Shown one piece after another: positions 26,101 through 33,579 of a stretch of 35,452 nucleotides of DNA. Position numbers and translations under genes: made by a program. Position 1 is the stretch's first letter; the number at the start of each line of letters is the position of its first letter. The stretch comes from Filimonas sp. (lineage in GTDB: Bacteria; Bacteroidota; Bacteroidia; Chitinophagales; Chitinophagaceae). Location of the stretch: positions 1 to 35,452 of the forward strand of contig JAFKHH010000017.1 of assembly GCA_017306865.1 (NCBI GenBank), in the 5' to 3' direction. Below the pieces are notes generated by a model. It did not search any database, was not told the origin of the DNA, and saw only the letters and a list, made by a program, of their open reading frames with translations.

Positions 26101-26332
26101 AAGCAAAGTTTACGGCACTGATAACCAACACATCGCCTGGTTTTACGGCGATAGTAAAAGTACCGTCAGATCCGGCGGCGACACCGCCATTTCTGCCCTT
26201 AAATTGGACAGATGCATTTTCAATGGGTTTACCATTGTTGTCTAGCACAGTACCCGTGAGTGAGTGGGTCTGCGCAGTTGCTGTTATGATGCACATAAAC
26301 AGAACATAGAACAACGCTGCGAGTTTTCTCAT
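23138..26332 (-). CDS. SusC/RagA TonB-dependent transporter, locus 4
   Basis: This 1064-aa outer-membrane importer leads a four-gene operon. The signal peptide MRKLAALFYVLFMCIITATA is nearly that of SusC3. Next come a carboxypeptidase-regulatory-like domain (LTGTVLDNNGKPIENA), VIDEVVVTALGQ near 97-108, the plug with ISILKGTAAASLYGSLAKNGAV, and a barrel ending VMLRASF. Blocks such as SWGPRLDGS and NNIRNFYTTG are shared with SusC1 rather than with SusC2 and SusC3. The operon context (SusD, DUF5011-like, Lipid_bd-like) matches BT2261-2264, whose crystal structures held bound peptides, so oligopeptide uptake is the best guess. Confidence 0.95.
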   Translation of the reverse strand: MRKLAALFYVLFMCIITATAQTHSLTGTVLDNNGKPIENASVQFKGRNGGVAAGSDGTFTIAVKPGDVLVISAVNFASKEVKVTNQTTVTVVLDNQSNVIDEVVVTALGQTRSKNKVGYATATVSSEQLTRNAPVGLLDGLAGKVAGANISNVGGPGASTKVVLRGYGDLGGNNQPLYVIDGVPLSDGTNANNTTGTSGADFGNGMTNINPNDIESISILKGTAAASLYGSLAKNGAVMITTKRGKSGSIKVDYTGSYNFSKVGKLPEMQDQFGQGWGGEFILSENGSWGPRLDGSMRPWGSIVDNSQLVKPFSFIKNNIRNFYTTGTELNNTIAFSGGNETNRFYFSYGNVFSDGVIPSKADYLERHTFALRTNSTFKNFTLNTSFNYINRMMNAPYTGQGASDGGSIFESLLQIPVDIPISDFAAYKNKFFNVDNFFSPYSENPYYPLYENNNKQNLDRFFGNLDLTYKFTPNFSMQYRLGGDFTNARTFGYKQPNAPQPGTWNGPQPTNPEGASRVKDVGSVTQTSTYDGLINMDLIAKYTKDLNKDWNLEVIGGANYYQISTRNESAQITNLTIPGFFNLSNSSIPPVTTDATSLIRKVGLYAQANLGWKNQVFLSGNIRNDWSSTLPQNNNSFFYPGGNISWVASQTFNLASTPISYLKFRAGYGKTGSDAATAYLTNPVLVAGTATLPFGSITAPLNGVSAFRISNQLANLNLHPVFTKEFEFGTEIRFFKNRLGIDATYYDKRTDGQILSVPIAPSTGYTTLVQNLGLVSNKGIELAVDAKPVVSKNFNWSFVYTFSKNNSRVENLAGGPKNTIIQSAYDAEIRAVPGQPVGEMYAPVPQRTPDGKIVVGTNGIPLAADQKGDYGNTQYDYMMGMVNTFSYKNFTLNFSLDFRYGGVMYSGTSDLLLFVGNSKATLYNDRKPFIVPNSVQAAGVDGAGKTIYVPNTTAIDANNFYKYWYPTTNLGTSYEQRIIDKSFLKLRDVTLSYRLPQAWASKIKSSNLSLSVYGRNILLWTPKSNIYIDPEASNLGNDVGSEFGEFRTAPLSMQFGVMLRASF

Positions 26333-27022
26333 GTTTATTTGAATTTAAAAAGAATGCGCTTTGGTTAATAAATAAAACCTTGTTCTTCAAGCAGTAGTTC
26401 TAAAGGGTAGAATGTGCATTATAGAGATCATGCCGTATAGGGTACATGCATACGATCTTAATAATGTACTTAACGTACAAAAAACAAATTCTTCAGGCAG
26501 TGGTTAAAATGGACAAGACACATTGGAGAGATCTACGTGCAGCATAGAGGGTAGATTTATTTGGATCTCTGAAATGTACTTTGATACACAAAAAAGGACT
26601 GGACACACTAGTACAGATCATACAATTATCAGTTGCCTGTTGGCAAAGCCAAAGACATTACAGGGTGCAGATACTATAAAAGTGTTGAAAACAAATAATC
26701 ATGTTTTCCCATGTCGTTATATAGCAAACCAGTTCGCTAGTTTCGTTTAGAAACCAGGTTCTCAAAAGGGTAGTTAGTGATTACAAGATTATTTATGAGA
26801 TTGTTACAGCGGGGAAAATTTTTTCATCTCAAAAATACACTTGATGCAATGAGTTCGTAAATGTAATGTTAAACCCATTATTCAAGACAAAACTTTAGTC
26901 ATTTATATTGTTAATGAAAAGTTAATGAAATTATAATTTATTTTTCTACTCTTTGTATTCAAATGATTTTCATGTTATTAAGAAATAATCCGGATTGCTC
27001 CATATTTGTCATTTCTGTACAA
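26333..27022. other. Long divergent intergenic region, susC4 / folD
   Basis: This 700-base A+T-rich gap lies between divergent genes and must hold both promoters. Positions 26363-26381 match the locus 3 leader. A degenerate tandem duplication fills 26383-26488 and 26489-26595: both units begin TTCTTCA-GCAGT-GTT and share AGAGATC, AGGGTA, GATCT and ATGTACTT in the same order, with a period of 106 bases. No tRNA or known RNA is visible, and the 75-codon open frame at 26523-26750 looks spurious. From 26760 to 27000 I see nothing beyond A+T-rich DNA. Confidence 0.5.
26383..26595. repeat. Degenerate 106-base tandem duplication
   Basis: Two units start at 26383 and 26489. They share an ordered series of short identical blocks (TTCTTCA, GCAGT, AGAGATC, AGGGTA, GATCT, ATGTACTT, then AAAAAA). 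A collinear order of blocks over 100 bases is unlikely by chance. It may be duplicated regulatory DNA of susC4. Confidence 0.5.
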
Positions 27023-27030
27023 TAATTTTG
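27023..27030 (+). promoter_or_regulatory. -7 box of folD, implying a near-leaderless mRNA
   Basis: TAATTTTG matches TAnnTTTG exactly and ends only four bases before the folD ATG. Transcription would start at or next to the start codon. The usual -33 TTG is not at the ideal spacing. Confidence 0.55.
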
Positions 27031-27034
27031 CACA

Positions 27035-27907
27035 ATGGAAATACTAGACGGCAAAATTGCCTCTCAGGCAGTAAAAGAAGCTTTAAAACAGGAAGTTAGC
27101 TTACTCAAAACCTCTGGAAAACGTGCTCCTCACCTTGTTGCGATCTTAGTAGGAAACAATGGCGCCAGCGAAACATACGTTGCCAGCAAAGTGAAAAACT
27201 GCGCTGAAATAGGTTTCGAATCCACATTGATCAGGCTGGAAGAAACAGTTGCTGAAGCTGAATTACTGGCTACTATTGAGAAAGCAAATACAGATGATAA
27301 TGTAGACGGCATACTGGTACAATTGCCTTTGCCTAAGCAGATCAGCGAGCAAAAGGTGATTGAAGCCATTAATCCTAAGAAAGATGTGGATGGCTTTCAC
27401 CCTGTAAGCGTTGGCAAACTGGTACAGGGCCTGGAGACTTTTATTCCCGCTACCCCTTATGGCATTATGCTGATGCTGGAGCATTATAATATACCTACAA
27501 AGGGTAAACATGCTGTTGTAATCGGAAGAAGTAATATAGTAGGCCGCCCCATGAGTGTATTGCTGAGCAGCAACCACCCTTATGGTAACTGCACTGTAAC
27601 TATTTGCCACTCACAAACGGCCAACCTGAAAGAGATCTGCCTGCAAGGCGATATTATCGTTGCGGCATTAGGCAGGGCTGAATTTGTAAAAGCTGATATG
27701 GTAAAACCCGGAGCTGTTGTAATTGACGTAGGTATTACAAGAGTAGAAGATGCATCTGCGAAAAAAGGTTACCGTATTAAAGGCGATGTTGCTTTTGACG
27801 AAGTAGCACCAAAAGCTTCTTACATAACCCCGGTACCGGGCGGTGTAGGTCTGATGACAATAGCAGGTTTGTTAAAAAATACATTACAAGCGTATAAAAG
27901 CAGGTAG
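27035..27907 (+). CDS. folD: Methylenetetrahydrofolate dehydrogenase/cyclohydrolase
   Basis: FolD is bifunctional: NADP-dependent oxidation of methylene-THF to methenyl-THF, then hydrolysis to 10-formyl-THF, in cytosolic one-carbon metabolism. It is 290 aa, the normal length. Visible motifs are the catalytic Tyr48 and Lys52 in ETYVASK (equivalent to E. coli Tyr52 and Lys56), DGILVQLPLPKQ, the dinucleotide-binding VIGRSNIVGRP, and the C-terminal signature PGGVGLMTIAGLLKNT. That signature has Leu where the family usually has Pro (GVGPMT). The start ATG is the only sensible one and lies four bases after a TAnnTTTG box. A fold-back repeat separates it from queE. Confidence 0.96.
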   Translation: MEILDGKIASQAVKEALKQEVSLLKTSGKRAPHLVAILVGNNGASETYVASKVKNCAEIGFESTLIRLEETVAEAELLATIEKANTDDNVDGILVQLPLPKQISEQKVIEAINPKKDVDGFHPVSVGKLVQGLETFIPATPYGIMLMLEHYNIPTKGKHAVVIGRSNIVGRPMSVLLSSNHPYGNCTVTICHSQTANLKEICLQGDIIVAALGRAEFVKADMVKPGAVVIDVGITRVEDASAKKGYRIKGDVAFDEVAPKASYITPVPGGVGLMTIAGLLKNTLQAYKSR

Positions 27908-27910
27908 TGA

Positions 27911-27977
27911 ATTGTCAATTGTGAGTTGTGAGTATTCGATTCATTCTCTTACTCACAACTGACCACTCACTACTCAC
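27911..27977. repeat. Fold-back repeat A, folD/queE gap
   Basis: An 11-bp perfect inverted repeat (AGTTGTGAGTA at 27924-27934 with 27950-27960) encloses a 15-base loop. It is built of repeated GTGAGTTGTGAG-type words on the left and their complements on the right. It starts almost at the folD stop codon and has no T tract. The right-arm stretch 27952-27977 recurs at 34618-34643 with 22 of 26 bases identical. Confidence 0.75.
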
Positions 27978-27991
27978 ATAATAAGTGCATA

Positions 27992-28609
27992 ATGATAAAA
28001 GAGTTGACAGATATAAAACTTCCAGTGATGGAAGCCTTCTATACCATACAGGGAGAAGGTTTCCACCAGGGAAGGGCTGCCTATTTTATACGCCTTGGCG
28101 GCTGTGATGTAGGTTGTTTTTGGTGTGATGTAAAGGAAAGCTGGGATGAAAGCAAACATCCGCAGATCAGCATCTCACAAATTGTGGAAGAAGCCAAAGC
28201 ATACCCCGGCAGGTTAGCTGTTATTACAGGTGGCGAACCTTTATTGCACAACCTGGATGCACTGACCGAAGCTTTGCATGCAGAAGGTTTTGAAACAAAC
28301 ATTGAAACATCCGGCTCCAGCCCTGTAAGTGGTTCATGGGATTGGATCTGCCTGTCTCCTAAAAAGTTCAAAGCACCTGTGCCGGAAATATTGCCGTTGG
28401 CAAGCGAGCTGAAAGTAGTGATCTACAATAAGCATGACTTTGAATGGGCAGAGCAACATGCGCAACTAACCAGCCCTGCATGTAAACTGTATCTGCAACC
28501 TGAATGGGAAAAGGTAGATAGCATGTTACCCCTTATCATTGATTATATAAAGGATAACCCGAAATGGGAACTGAGCATGCAGTTGCATAAATACATTAAT
28601 GTGCCTTAG
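27992..28609 (+). CDS. queE: 7-carboxy-7-deazaguanine synthase (radical SAM)
   Basis: QueE converts 6-carboxytetrahydropterin to 7-carboxy-7-deazaguanine in queuosine (preQ0) synthesis, using a 4Fe-4S cluster and S-adenosylmethionine. At 205 aa it has the normal size. The cluster motif CDVGCFWC places the three Cys at 38, 42 and 45 (CxxxCxxC), preceded by AFYTIQGEGFHQGRAAYFIRL. TGGEPLL follows at about 87-93, a radical-SAM glycine-rich motif, and LYLQPEW lies near the C terminus. The gene starts 84 bases after folD, behind fold-back repeat A. No other queuosine gene is in the window. Confidence 0.95.
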   Translation: MIKELTDIKLPVMEAFYTIQGEGFHQGRAAYFIRLGGCDVGCFWCDVKESWDESKHPQISISQIVEEAKAYPGRLAVITGGEPLLHNLDALTEALHAEGFETNIETSGSSPVSGSWDWICLSPKKFKAPVPEILPLASELKVVIYNKHDFEWAEQHAQLTSPACKLYLQPEWEKVDSMLPLIIDYIKDNPKWELSMQLHKYINVP

Positions 28610-28780
28610 TATTACAAAGAATACGCAGAGGCCGCAAAGGTGATTTATGTTCTCTTAACTGAACCGAAGATTCTTATTCTTTAAGATACATCAACTTATC
28701 TTATGTGGTAAAAAAATCGCTTCGATCTTTTGCATGGGTTTACATTTTGCTCCTTTCCCTAAAACACCGAACTTTCACCT
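28610..28780. other. Gap before the OmpA-family gene, with CTTTGCG-type words
   Basis: Positions 28614-28640 contain CAAAG, ACGCAGAG and CCGCAAAG words resembling the right arm of the repeat at 34706-34740. The remainder is A+T-rich leader with a loose promoter-like TTACATTTTG near 28751. No terminator or RNA gene was recognised. Confidence 0.4.
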
Positions 28781-30682
28781 ATGAAAAACTACATACTGTT
28801 ATTGTGTATGTGCGCGCCACTGATCTCTATTGCGCAAAATGACAAAGCGCATAAGAAAGCAGAAGAAGTGTATGAAAAAGCGATGCTGCAGTTGCGCGAT
28901 GGCCTGATCAAAGATGCTATTCCCCTACTAGGAAAAGCTATAGAATATGATCCCAACTATACAGACGCCTATTTATCCCTGGCCGGGGTCTATGGCGAGC
29001 TGAAAGACTACGCCAAAAGTGTCTCCTATTATGAAACGGCGCGCAGTAAAGACTCAGCCTACTTCCGTTATTTCCTTATCCAATACAGTATAAACCTTGC
29101 CGGCCTCGGCAGGTTTAACGATGCATTGGTTGCCGTCAATAAATTCCTGGACCTTACTAAAATGAGTGAGCGTAGTGTAAAAAGCGCCCAGTACAGGAAG
29201 CGATGTTATGAGTTTGCTATTGATTATGCGTCCAAACACCCGGCAAGTAATTACCAGTTTCAACCGATCAACTTAGGAGATAGTGTAAACTCTGTCGAAG
29301 CGGAATATTATCCCTCCTTTACTATCAACGATAGCATTCTTGTATTTACCCGCCACGGCAGTGGTATCAGGGAAAACTTTATGCAAAGTACTTTATCTAA
29401 AAAAGGATATTCGAAAGCAACGTTGATTAATGGTGATCTCAATATAGAACCACAGAAAGGGGCGATCAGCATATCCCAGGATGGAGAATGGCTGGCCTAT
29501 GCCGGCGATTTTCCGGGAAAGGGATATGGCAATTTTGATTTGTATATTTCACTCAATACACCTACAGGCTGGAGCGAGCCGGTAAACCTGGGACCAAATG
29601 TAAATACTGAATTCTGGGAAAGCGCACCCACCATTAGCCCCGATAAAGAATCCATCTACTTCAGCAGCAGAAGGCCCGGCGGTTATGGAGGAAAAGACCT
29701 TTACGTAACCCACCGTTTACCAAACGGCAAATGGGGACCAGCCGAAAATATGGGACCTGCCATTAACACTGCCGGAGATGAGCAGGCGCCTTTTATACAT
29801 GCAGATAACCAGACATTGTATTTTACTTCCGATGGCTTGCAAGGCTATGGAGGAACGGATCTTTTTGTAATAAGAAAAGGGCCGGATGGAAAATGGGGCG
29901 CGCCAGAAAACCTGGGCTACCCTATTAATACTATTGAAAATGAAGGGACCCTTGCGGTTGCCTCCAATGGTGTTACGGCTTATTATGCCAGTGACCGTGC
30001 AGACTCTCGCGGGGAACTGGACCTCTACAGGTTTGACCTGCGTGAAGATGTACGCCCTGCACGTACTTTATATGTAACAGGAAAGGTAACAGATGCTGAA
30101 AGCAAAAGGAACCTGCCTAGTACGGTAGAACTAATTGACAATGCCAGTCAAAAAGCTGTCTTTACTATACAAACAGATGAAACCGGCAGCTATTTTGTAA
30201 CCTTACCTGTAGGCAAGGACTATACCTTTACTGTAAACAGGAAGGGCTATTTATTCTATAGCGACCTGTACAGCCTGAAAGGAAAAATTGCGGACAGCAC
30301 TTATCAAAAAGACATTGCTTTGCAACCGGTGAAAGTAAATGCTGTTTTCACATTTAAGAATATTCAATTTGCGTTAAACTCTTACCAGTTGGAAGAGGTA
30401 AGCAAAATAGAACTGGATAAACTGGTACAGTTGCTCAATGATAATCCATCGTTAAAAGTGCAGATAAACGGGCACACGGATAACATAGGTAACGCTACAG
30501 ATAACCTGAAGCTGTCTGCTAACCGTGCAAAAGCTGTAGTAGATTATTTAATATCTAAAGGCATCGCGGCTCCCCGCCTCAGCTCTAAAGGCTTTGGAGC
30601 CACAGTACCTGTAGCAGATAATGCAACAGAGGAGGGACGTGCGAAGAACAGGAGAACGGAATTTACGATTACAGCCTTATAA
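28781..30682 (+). CDS. TPR/beta-propeller/CRD/OmpA protein, PorE-like
   Basis: This is a 633-aa envelope protein. The signal peptide (MKNYILLLCMCAPLISIAQ) is probably cut by signal peptidase I, since no lipobox is convincing. TPR-like helices cover about 22-160, followed by five PD40/WD40-like blades (about 180-420; repeated DGEWLAYAG, DKESIYFSS, DNQTLYFTSD and similar, each ending in DLY or DLF). A carboxypeptidase-regulatory-like domain spans about 427-505, and a peptidoglycan-binding OmpA domain about 520-633 (NGHTDNIGNATDN, NRAKAVVDYL, KNRRTEF). This domain order equals PorE (PG1058) of the type IX secretion system, but that protein is a lipoprotein and paralogues are common. No other T9SS gene lies nearby. 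Confidence 0.87.
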   Translation: MKNYILLLCMCAPLISIAQNDKAHKKAEEVYEKAMLQLRDGLIKDAIPLLGKAIEYDPNYTDAYLSLAGVYGELKDYAKSVSYYETARSKDSAYFRYFLIQYSINLAGLGRFNDALVAVNKFLDLTKMSERSVKSAQYRKRCYEFAIDYASKHPASNYQFQPINLGDSVNSVEAEYYPSFTINDSILVFTRHGSGIRENFMQSTLSKKGYSKATLINGDLNIEPQKGAISISQDGEWLAYAGDFPGKGYGNFDLYISLNTPTGWSEPVNLGPNVNTEFWESAPTISPDKESIYFSSRRPGGYGGKDLYVTHRLPNGKWGPAENMGPAINTAGDEQAPFIHADNQTLYFTSDGLQGYGGTDLFVIRKGPDGKWGAPENLGYPINTIENEGTLAVASNGVTAYYASDRADSRGELDLYRFDLREDVRPARTLYVTGKVTDAESKRNLPSTVELIDNASQKAVFTIQTDETGSYFVTLPVGKDYTFTVNRKGYLFYSDLYSLKGKIADSTYQKDIALQPVKVNAVFTFKNIQFALNSYQLEEVSKIELDKLVQLLNDNPSLKVQINGHTDNIGNATDNLKLSANRAKAVVDYLISKGIAAPRLSSKGFGATVPVADNATEEGRAKNRRTEFTITAL

Positions 30683-30694
30683 TATTGTTTTAAA

Positions 30695-30757
30695 GTTTCA
30701 GGGGTTTACAGTTTCAAACAGAACCTCTGAAACTTTGAAACTGCAAACCTTTGAAAC
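30695..30757. repeat. Fold-back repeat B, OmpA/dprA gap
   Basis: Arms of 24 bases (30695-30718 and 30734-30757) pair at 21 positions around a 15-base loop. The arms consist of GTTTCA and GGTTT words. It begins 12 bases after the stop codon, ends six bases before the dprA start, and is not followed by a T tract. Confidence 0.8.
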
Positions 30758-30763
30758 GCTAAC

Positions 30764-31864
30764 ATGAACAACACCGAACTGCTACACCAGGTAGCACTAA
30801 CGCTTGTGCCACATATCGGCACTATACAAGCTAAAATATTAGTAGAGCATTTTAATTCGGCATCTGCCATTTTCGCTGCATCAATGAAAGAGCTAAGCGC
30901 TATAGAAAACATTGGTGAGATAAGGGCAACGGCGATAAAGCAATTCAATGACTTTAGTATTGCAGCGCAGGAAATCGATTTCCTGCAAAAGTCTGGCATC
31001 CAGCCGCTATTTCTTACAGATGCAGGATACCCCAAACGATTATTGCATTGTACGGATGCGCCAACCTTGCTTTACTATAAGGGCAATAAACCGCTGAACG
31101 AAGGCCGTTTTGTAAGCGTGATCGGTACGCGTAACAATACACATTATGGCAAAGCTGTTGCGGAGCAGTTTATAGAAGCATTGCGCAATTATAATATCAC
31201 GATCGTTAGCGGGCTGGCGTTTGGTATAGATGCAATTGCCCATAGGGCTGCCCTGCAGCATCAGCTACCCACTATTGGCGTACTGGCACACGGGTTGAAT
31301 AAAGTATATCCATCCCAGCATACACAACTTGCAAAAGAGATGATAGAAACCGGCGGCTTACTAACGGAGTTTACCAGCTTTGCAGATGCAGACAGGCACA
31401 ATTTTCCGCGTCGTAACCGTGTAGTTGCCGGCATGAGCGATGCCACCATCGTTATAGAAACAGCAGAGAAAGGAGGTAGTATAATAACTGCCGAGTGTGC
31501 GAATAGTTACAACCGGGATGTCTTTGCATTTCCCGGCAGGACCACAGACAATAAAAGTGCAGGCTGCAATACACTGATCAGGCAAAACAAAGCCATGCTA
31601 CTAACTGATGCTGCGCAATTTATGGAAGCAATGGGCTGGCACACAACGCAGCGAAAAACCACCGTGCAAAAGCAACTTTTCACAGACCTCTCTCCCAACG
31701 AAAAAATAATTGTTGACCTGCTTTCCCTTCAAAGCGGGATACACATTGATGAACTAAATGTTAAATGTAACCTTGGTAACAGCCATGTGGCAGCCGCTAT
31801 ATTAAACCTTGAGCTGGCAGGTGTTATAGAAAGTATGCCGGGGAAAATGTACAGGTTAGCGTAA
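30764..31864 (+). CDS. dprA: DNA processing protein DprA/Smf
   Basis: DprA protects incoming single-stranded DNA and loads RecA during natural transformation; many non-competent bacteria keep it too. The protein is 366 aa. A helix-hairpin-helix region is at about 13-65 (LVPHIGTIQAK, AIENIGEIRA). The Rossmann-like DprA core includes VIGTRN at 119-124, SGLAFGIDAIAH at 149-160, FPRRNR at 214-219, and KGGSIITAE from 236. A C-terminal winged-helix (DML1-like) domain occupies about 305-366. The start ATG at 30764 lies directly after fold-back repeat B. No competence pseudopilus genes are visible nearby. Confidence 0.95.
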   Translation: MNNTELLHQVALTLVPHIGTIQAKILVEHFNSASAIFAASMKELSAIENIGEIRATAIKQFNDFSIAAQEIDFLQKSGIQPLFLTDAGYPKRLLHCTDAPTLLYYKGNKPLNEGRFVSVIGTRNNTHYGKAVAEQFIEALRNYNITIVSGLAFGIDAIAHRAALQHQLPTIGVLAHGLNKVYPSQHTQLAKEMIETGGLLTEFTSFADADRHNFPRRNRVVAGMSDATIVIETAEKGGSIITAECANSYNRDVFAFPGRTTDNKSAGCNTLIRQNKAMLLTDAAQFMEAMGWHTTQRKTTVQKQLFTDLSPNEKIIVDLLSLQSGIHIDELNVKCNLGNSHVAAAILNLELAGVIESMPGKMYRLA

Positions 31865-31868
31865 GACG

Positions 31869-31936
31869 GGTGTAAGGCATGAGGCATAAGGTTTAAGGCA
31901 TTTCCTCCATAGATCTTATGCCTCATACCTCCCACC
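31869..31936. repeat. Fold-back repeat C, dprA/guaB gap
   Basis: Arms of 22 bases (31869-31890 and 31915-31936) pair at 19 positions with a 24-base loop. The left arm is made of AGGCAT and GGCATAAG words, which continue into the loop. It begins four bases after the dprA stop. A short TTTT follows the right arm, so weak terminator function is possible. Confidence 0.8.
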
Positions 31937-31974
31937 TTTTCCTAAGCGGATTTTTCAGTTTTATGCAGATTCCC

Positions 31975-31982
31975 TATCTTTG
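31975..31982 (+). promoter_or_regulatory. -7 box of guaB, implying a near-leaderless mRNA
   Basis: TATCTTTG matches TAnnTTTG exactly and is separated from the guaB ATG by only three bases (CAC). The TTTG also supplies the TTG at 31980 that opens the longer reading frame, which argues against that longer start. Confidence 0.6.
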
Positions 31983-31985
31983 CAC

Positions 31986-33485
31986 ATGGCAACAAGAAAT
32001 ATTTCCCCACGCATTCAGGAAAAGAAATCAAGATTTTTTGGAGAAGGATTAACCTTCGATGATGTGTTATTAATGCCTGCATATAGCCAGGTTCTTCCCC
32101 GCGAAGTAGATATTTCCTCTCAACTTACAAAGAACATAAAGCTAAACATTCCTATGCTGTCCGCAGCTATGGATACCGTGACCGAAGCAAGCCTTGCTAT
32201 TGCACTGGCACGTGAAGGCGGCCTGGGCATTTTACACAAAAACATGTCTGTAGAAAAGCAGGCAGAGCAGGTACGCAAAGTAAAAAGAAGCGAGAGCGGC
32301 CTGATCATAGACCCACTCACCTTACATGAAAGCCAAACCATTGGTGACGCATTACAATTAATGCGCGAAAACAAGATCGGCGGTATTCCTATTGTAGACG
32401 CCAACAACAAACTGGCGGGTATTCTTACTAACCGCGATCTGCGTTTCGAAACCGACAAACGCATTAAGATCAAAGAAGTAATGACTAAGGAAAACCTCAT
32501 TACTGCACCAGAGGGAACCGATCTTAAGAAAGCAGAAAAAATTCTTCGTCAATATAAAATTGAAAAGCTGCCTGTAGTAAACAAACAAGGTATGCTTATT
32601 GGCCTGATCACTTATCGTGACATTTTACAATTACGCAACTATCCAAATGCCGTTAAAGATGGCTACGGCCGCCTGCTGGTAGGCGCAGCCCTCGGTATTA
32701 CCAAAGACCTGATGGATCGCGCGTACGCACTACAACAGGTAGGTGTAGACGTAGTGGGGCTGGATAGCGCACATGGTCATAGCAAAGGTGTAATAGACGC
32801 ATTAAAATCATTAAAGAAAAGCTTCAAAGGCTTACAGGTGATCGCAGGTAACATAGGTACAGCCGCGGGCGCTAAAGCACTTGCAGATGCTGGTGCAGAT
32901 GCCGTTAAAGTAGGTATAGGCCCAGGCTCTATCTGTACCACGCGTATCGTTGCAGGTGCAGGTGTACCGCAGTTGACCGCTATTATGGAAGCTGCGAATG
33001 CACTGAAAAGCAAAAAAGTTCCATTGATCGCAGATGGCGGTATCCGCTATACAGGTGACATGGTAAAAGCTTTGTCTGCCGGCGCTAACGTAGTAATGAT
33101 GGGTAGTGTGTTTGCAGGTGTGGAAGAAAGCCCTGGGGATACCATTATCTACGAAGGAAGAAAATTCAAAGAATACCGTGGTATGGGCAGCATCGGCGCC
33201 ATGTCGCAAGGAAGCAGCGACCGCTACTTCCAGGATGTGGAAGATGGCATTAAAAAACTGGTTCCGGAAGGTATTGAAGGCCGCGTAGCATACAAAGGCA
33301 GCCTTAGCGAAGTAGTAGCGCAGTATGTAGGTGGACTTCGTGCAGGTATGGGTTATTGCGGTGCTAAAGATATTCCTTCATTACAGGAAGCAACTTTTGT
33401 ACAGATCACCAACGCAGGTATGCGTGAAAGCCATGCACACGACGTAGAGATCACAAAAGAATCACCGAATTATAGTAGAAAGTAA
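31986..33485 (+). CDS. guaB: IMP dehydrogenase
   Basis: GuaB oxidises IMP to XMP with NAD, the committed step of GMP synthesis. It is 499 aa from the ATG at 31986 (MATRNISPR); the frame opens two codons earlier at a TTG that lies inside the promoter box. The (beta/alpha)8 barrel is interrupted by two CBS domains at about 108-160 and 168-222, the regulatory Bateman module. The catalytic loop [15 protein letters not shown] carries nucleophile Cys317. The phosphate-binding [10 protein letters not shown] and the flap region [18 protein letters not shown] follow. Fold-back repeats flank the gene on both sides. Confidence 0.97.
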   Translation: MATRNISPRIQEKKSRFFGEGLTFDDVLLMPAYSQVLPREVDISSQLTKNIKLNIPMLSAAMDTVTEASLAIALAREGGLGILHKNMSVEKQAEQVRKVKRSESGLIIDPLTLHESQTIGDALQLMRENKIGGIPIVDANNKLAGILTNRDLRFETDKRIKIKEVMTKENLITAPEGTDLKKAEKILRQYKIEKLPVVNKQGMLIGLITYRDILQLRNYPNAVKDGYGRLLVGAALGITKDLMDRAYALQQVGVDVVGLDSAHGHSKGVIDALKSLKKSFKGLQVIAGNIGTAAGAKALADAGADAVKVGIGPGSICTTRIVAGAGVPQLTAIMEAANALKSKKVPLIADGGIRYTGDMVKALSAGANVVMMGSVFAGVEESPGDTIIYEGRKFKEYRGMGSIGAMSQGSSDRYFQDVEDGIKKLVPEGIEGRVAYKGSLSEVVAQYVGGLRAGMGYCGAKDIPSLQEATFVQITNAGMRESHAHDVEITKESPNYSRK

Positions 33486-33495
33486 TAAATAGATC

Positions 33496-33568
33496 AATTG
33501 TTATATTGTTGTATGGTTATATTGCTAAGCAGACCACAACAATTTAACCATACAACCATTTAACAATT
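33496..33568. repeat. Fold-back repeat D, guaB/ABC gap
   Basis: This is the longest of the set: 29-base arms (33496-33524 and 33540-33568) pair at 26 positions with a 15-base loop. The arms are built of TTGTTATATTG and GTATGGTTATATTG words. It starts 10 bases after the guaB stop and ends 11 bases before the next start codon, with no T tract. Confidence 0.82.
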
Positions 33569-33579
33569 ACGCTTTACCC

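Noticed and set aside
5435..26332. Polysaccharide utilisation locus
   Set aside because: No carbohydrate-active enzyme, SusE/F-type glycan-binding protein or typical regulator is encoded; SusC/D pairs alone do not prove glycan use.
26523..26750. 75-codon open frame in the susC4/folD gap
   Set aside because: It overlaps the degenerate duplication and has an ordinary chance composition with no recognisable motif.
27911..33568. Fold-back elements as a CRISPR array
   Set aside because: The units differ in sequence, lie in separate gaps thousands of bases apart, and show no regular repeat-spacer pattern or cas genes.
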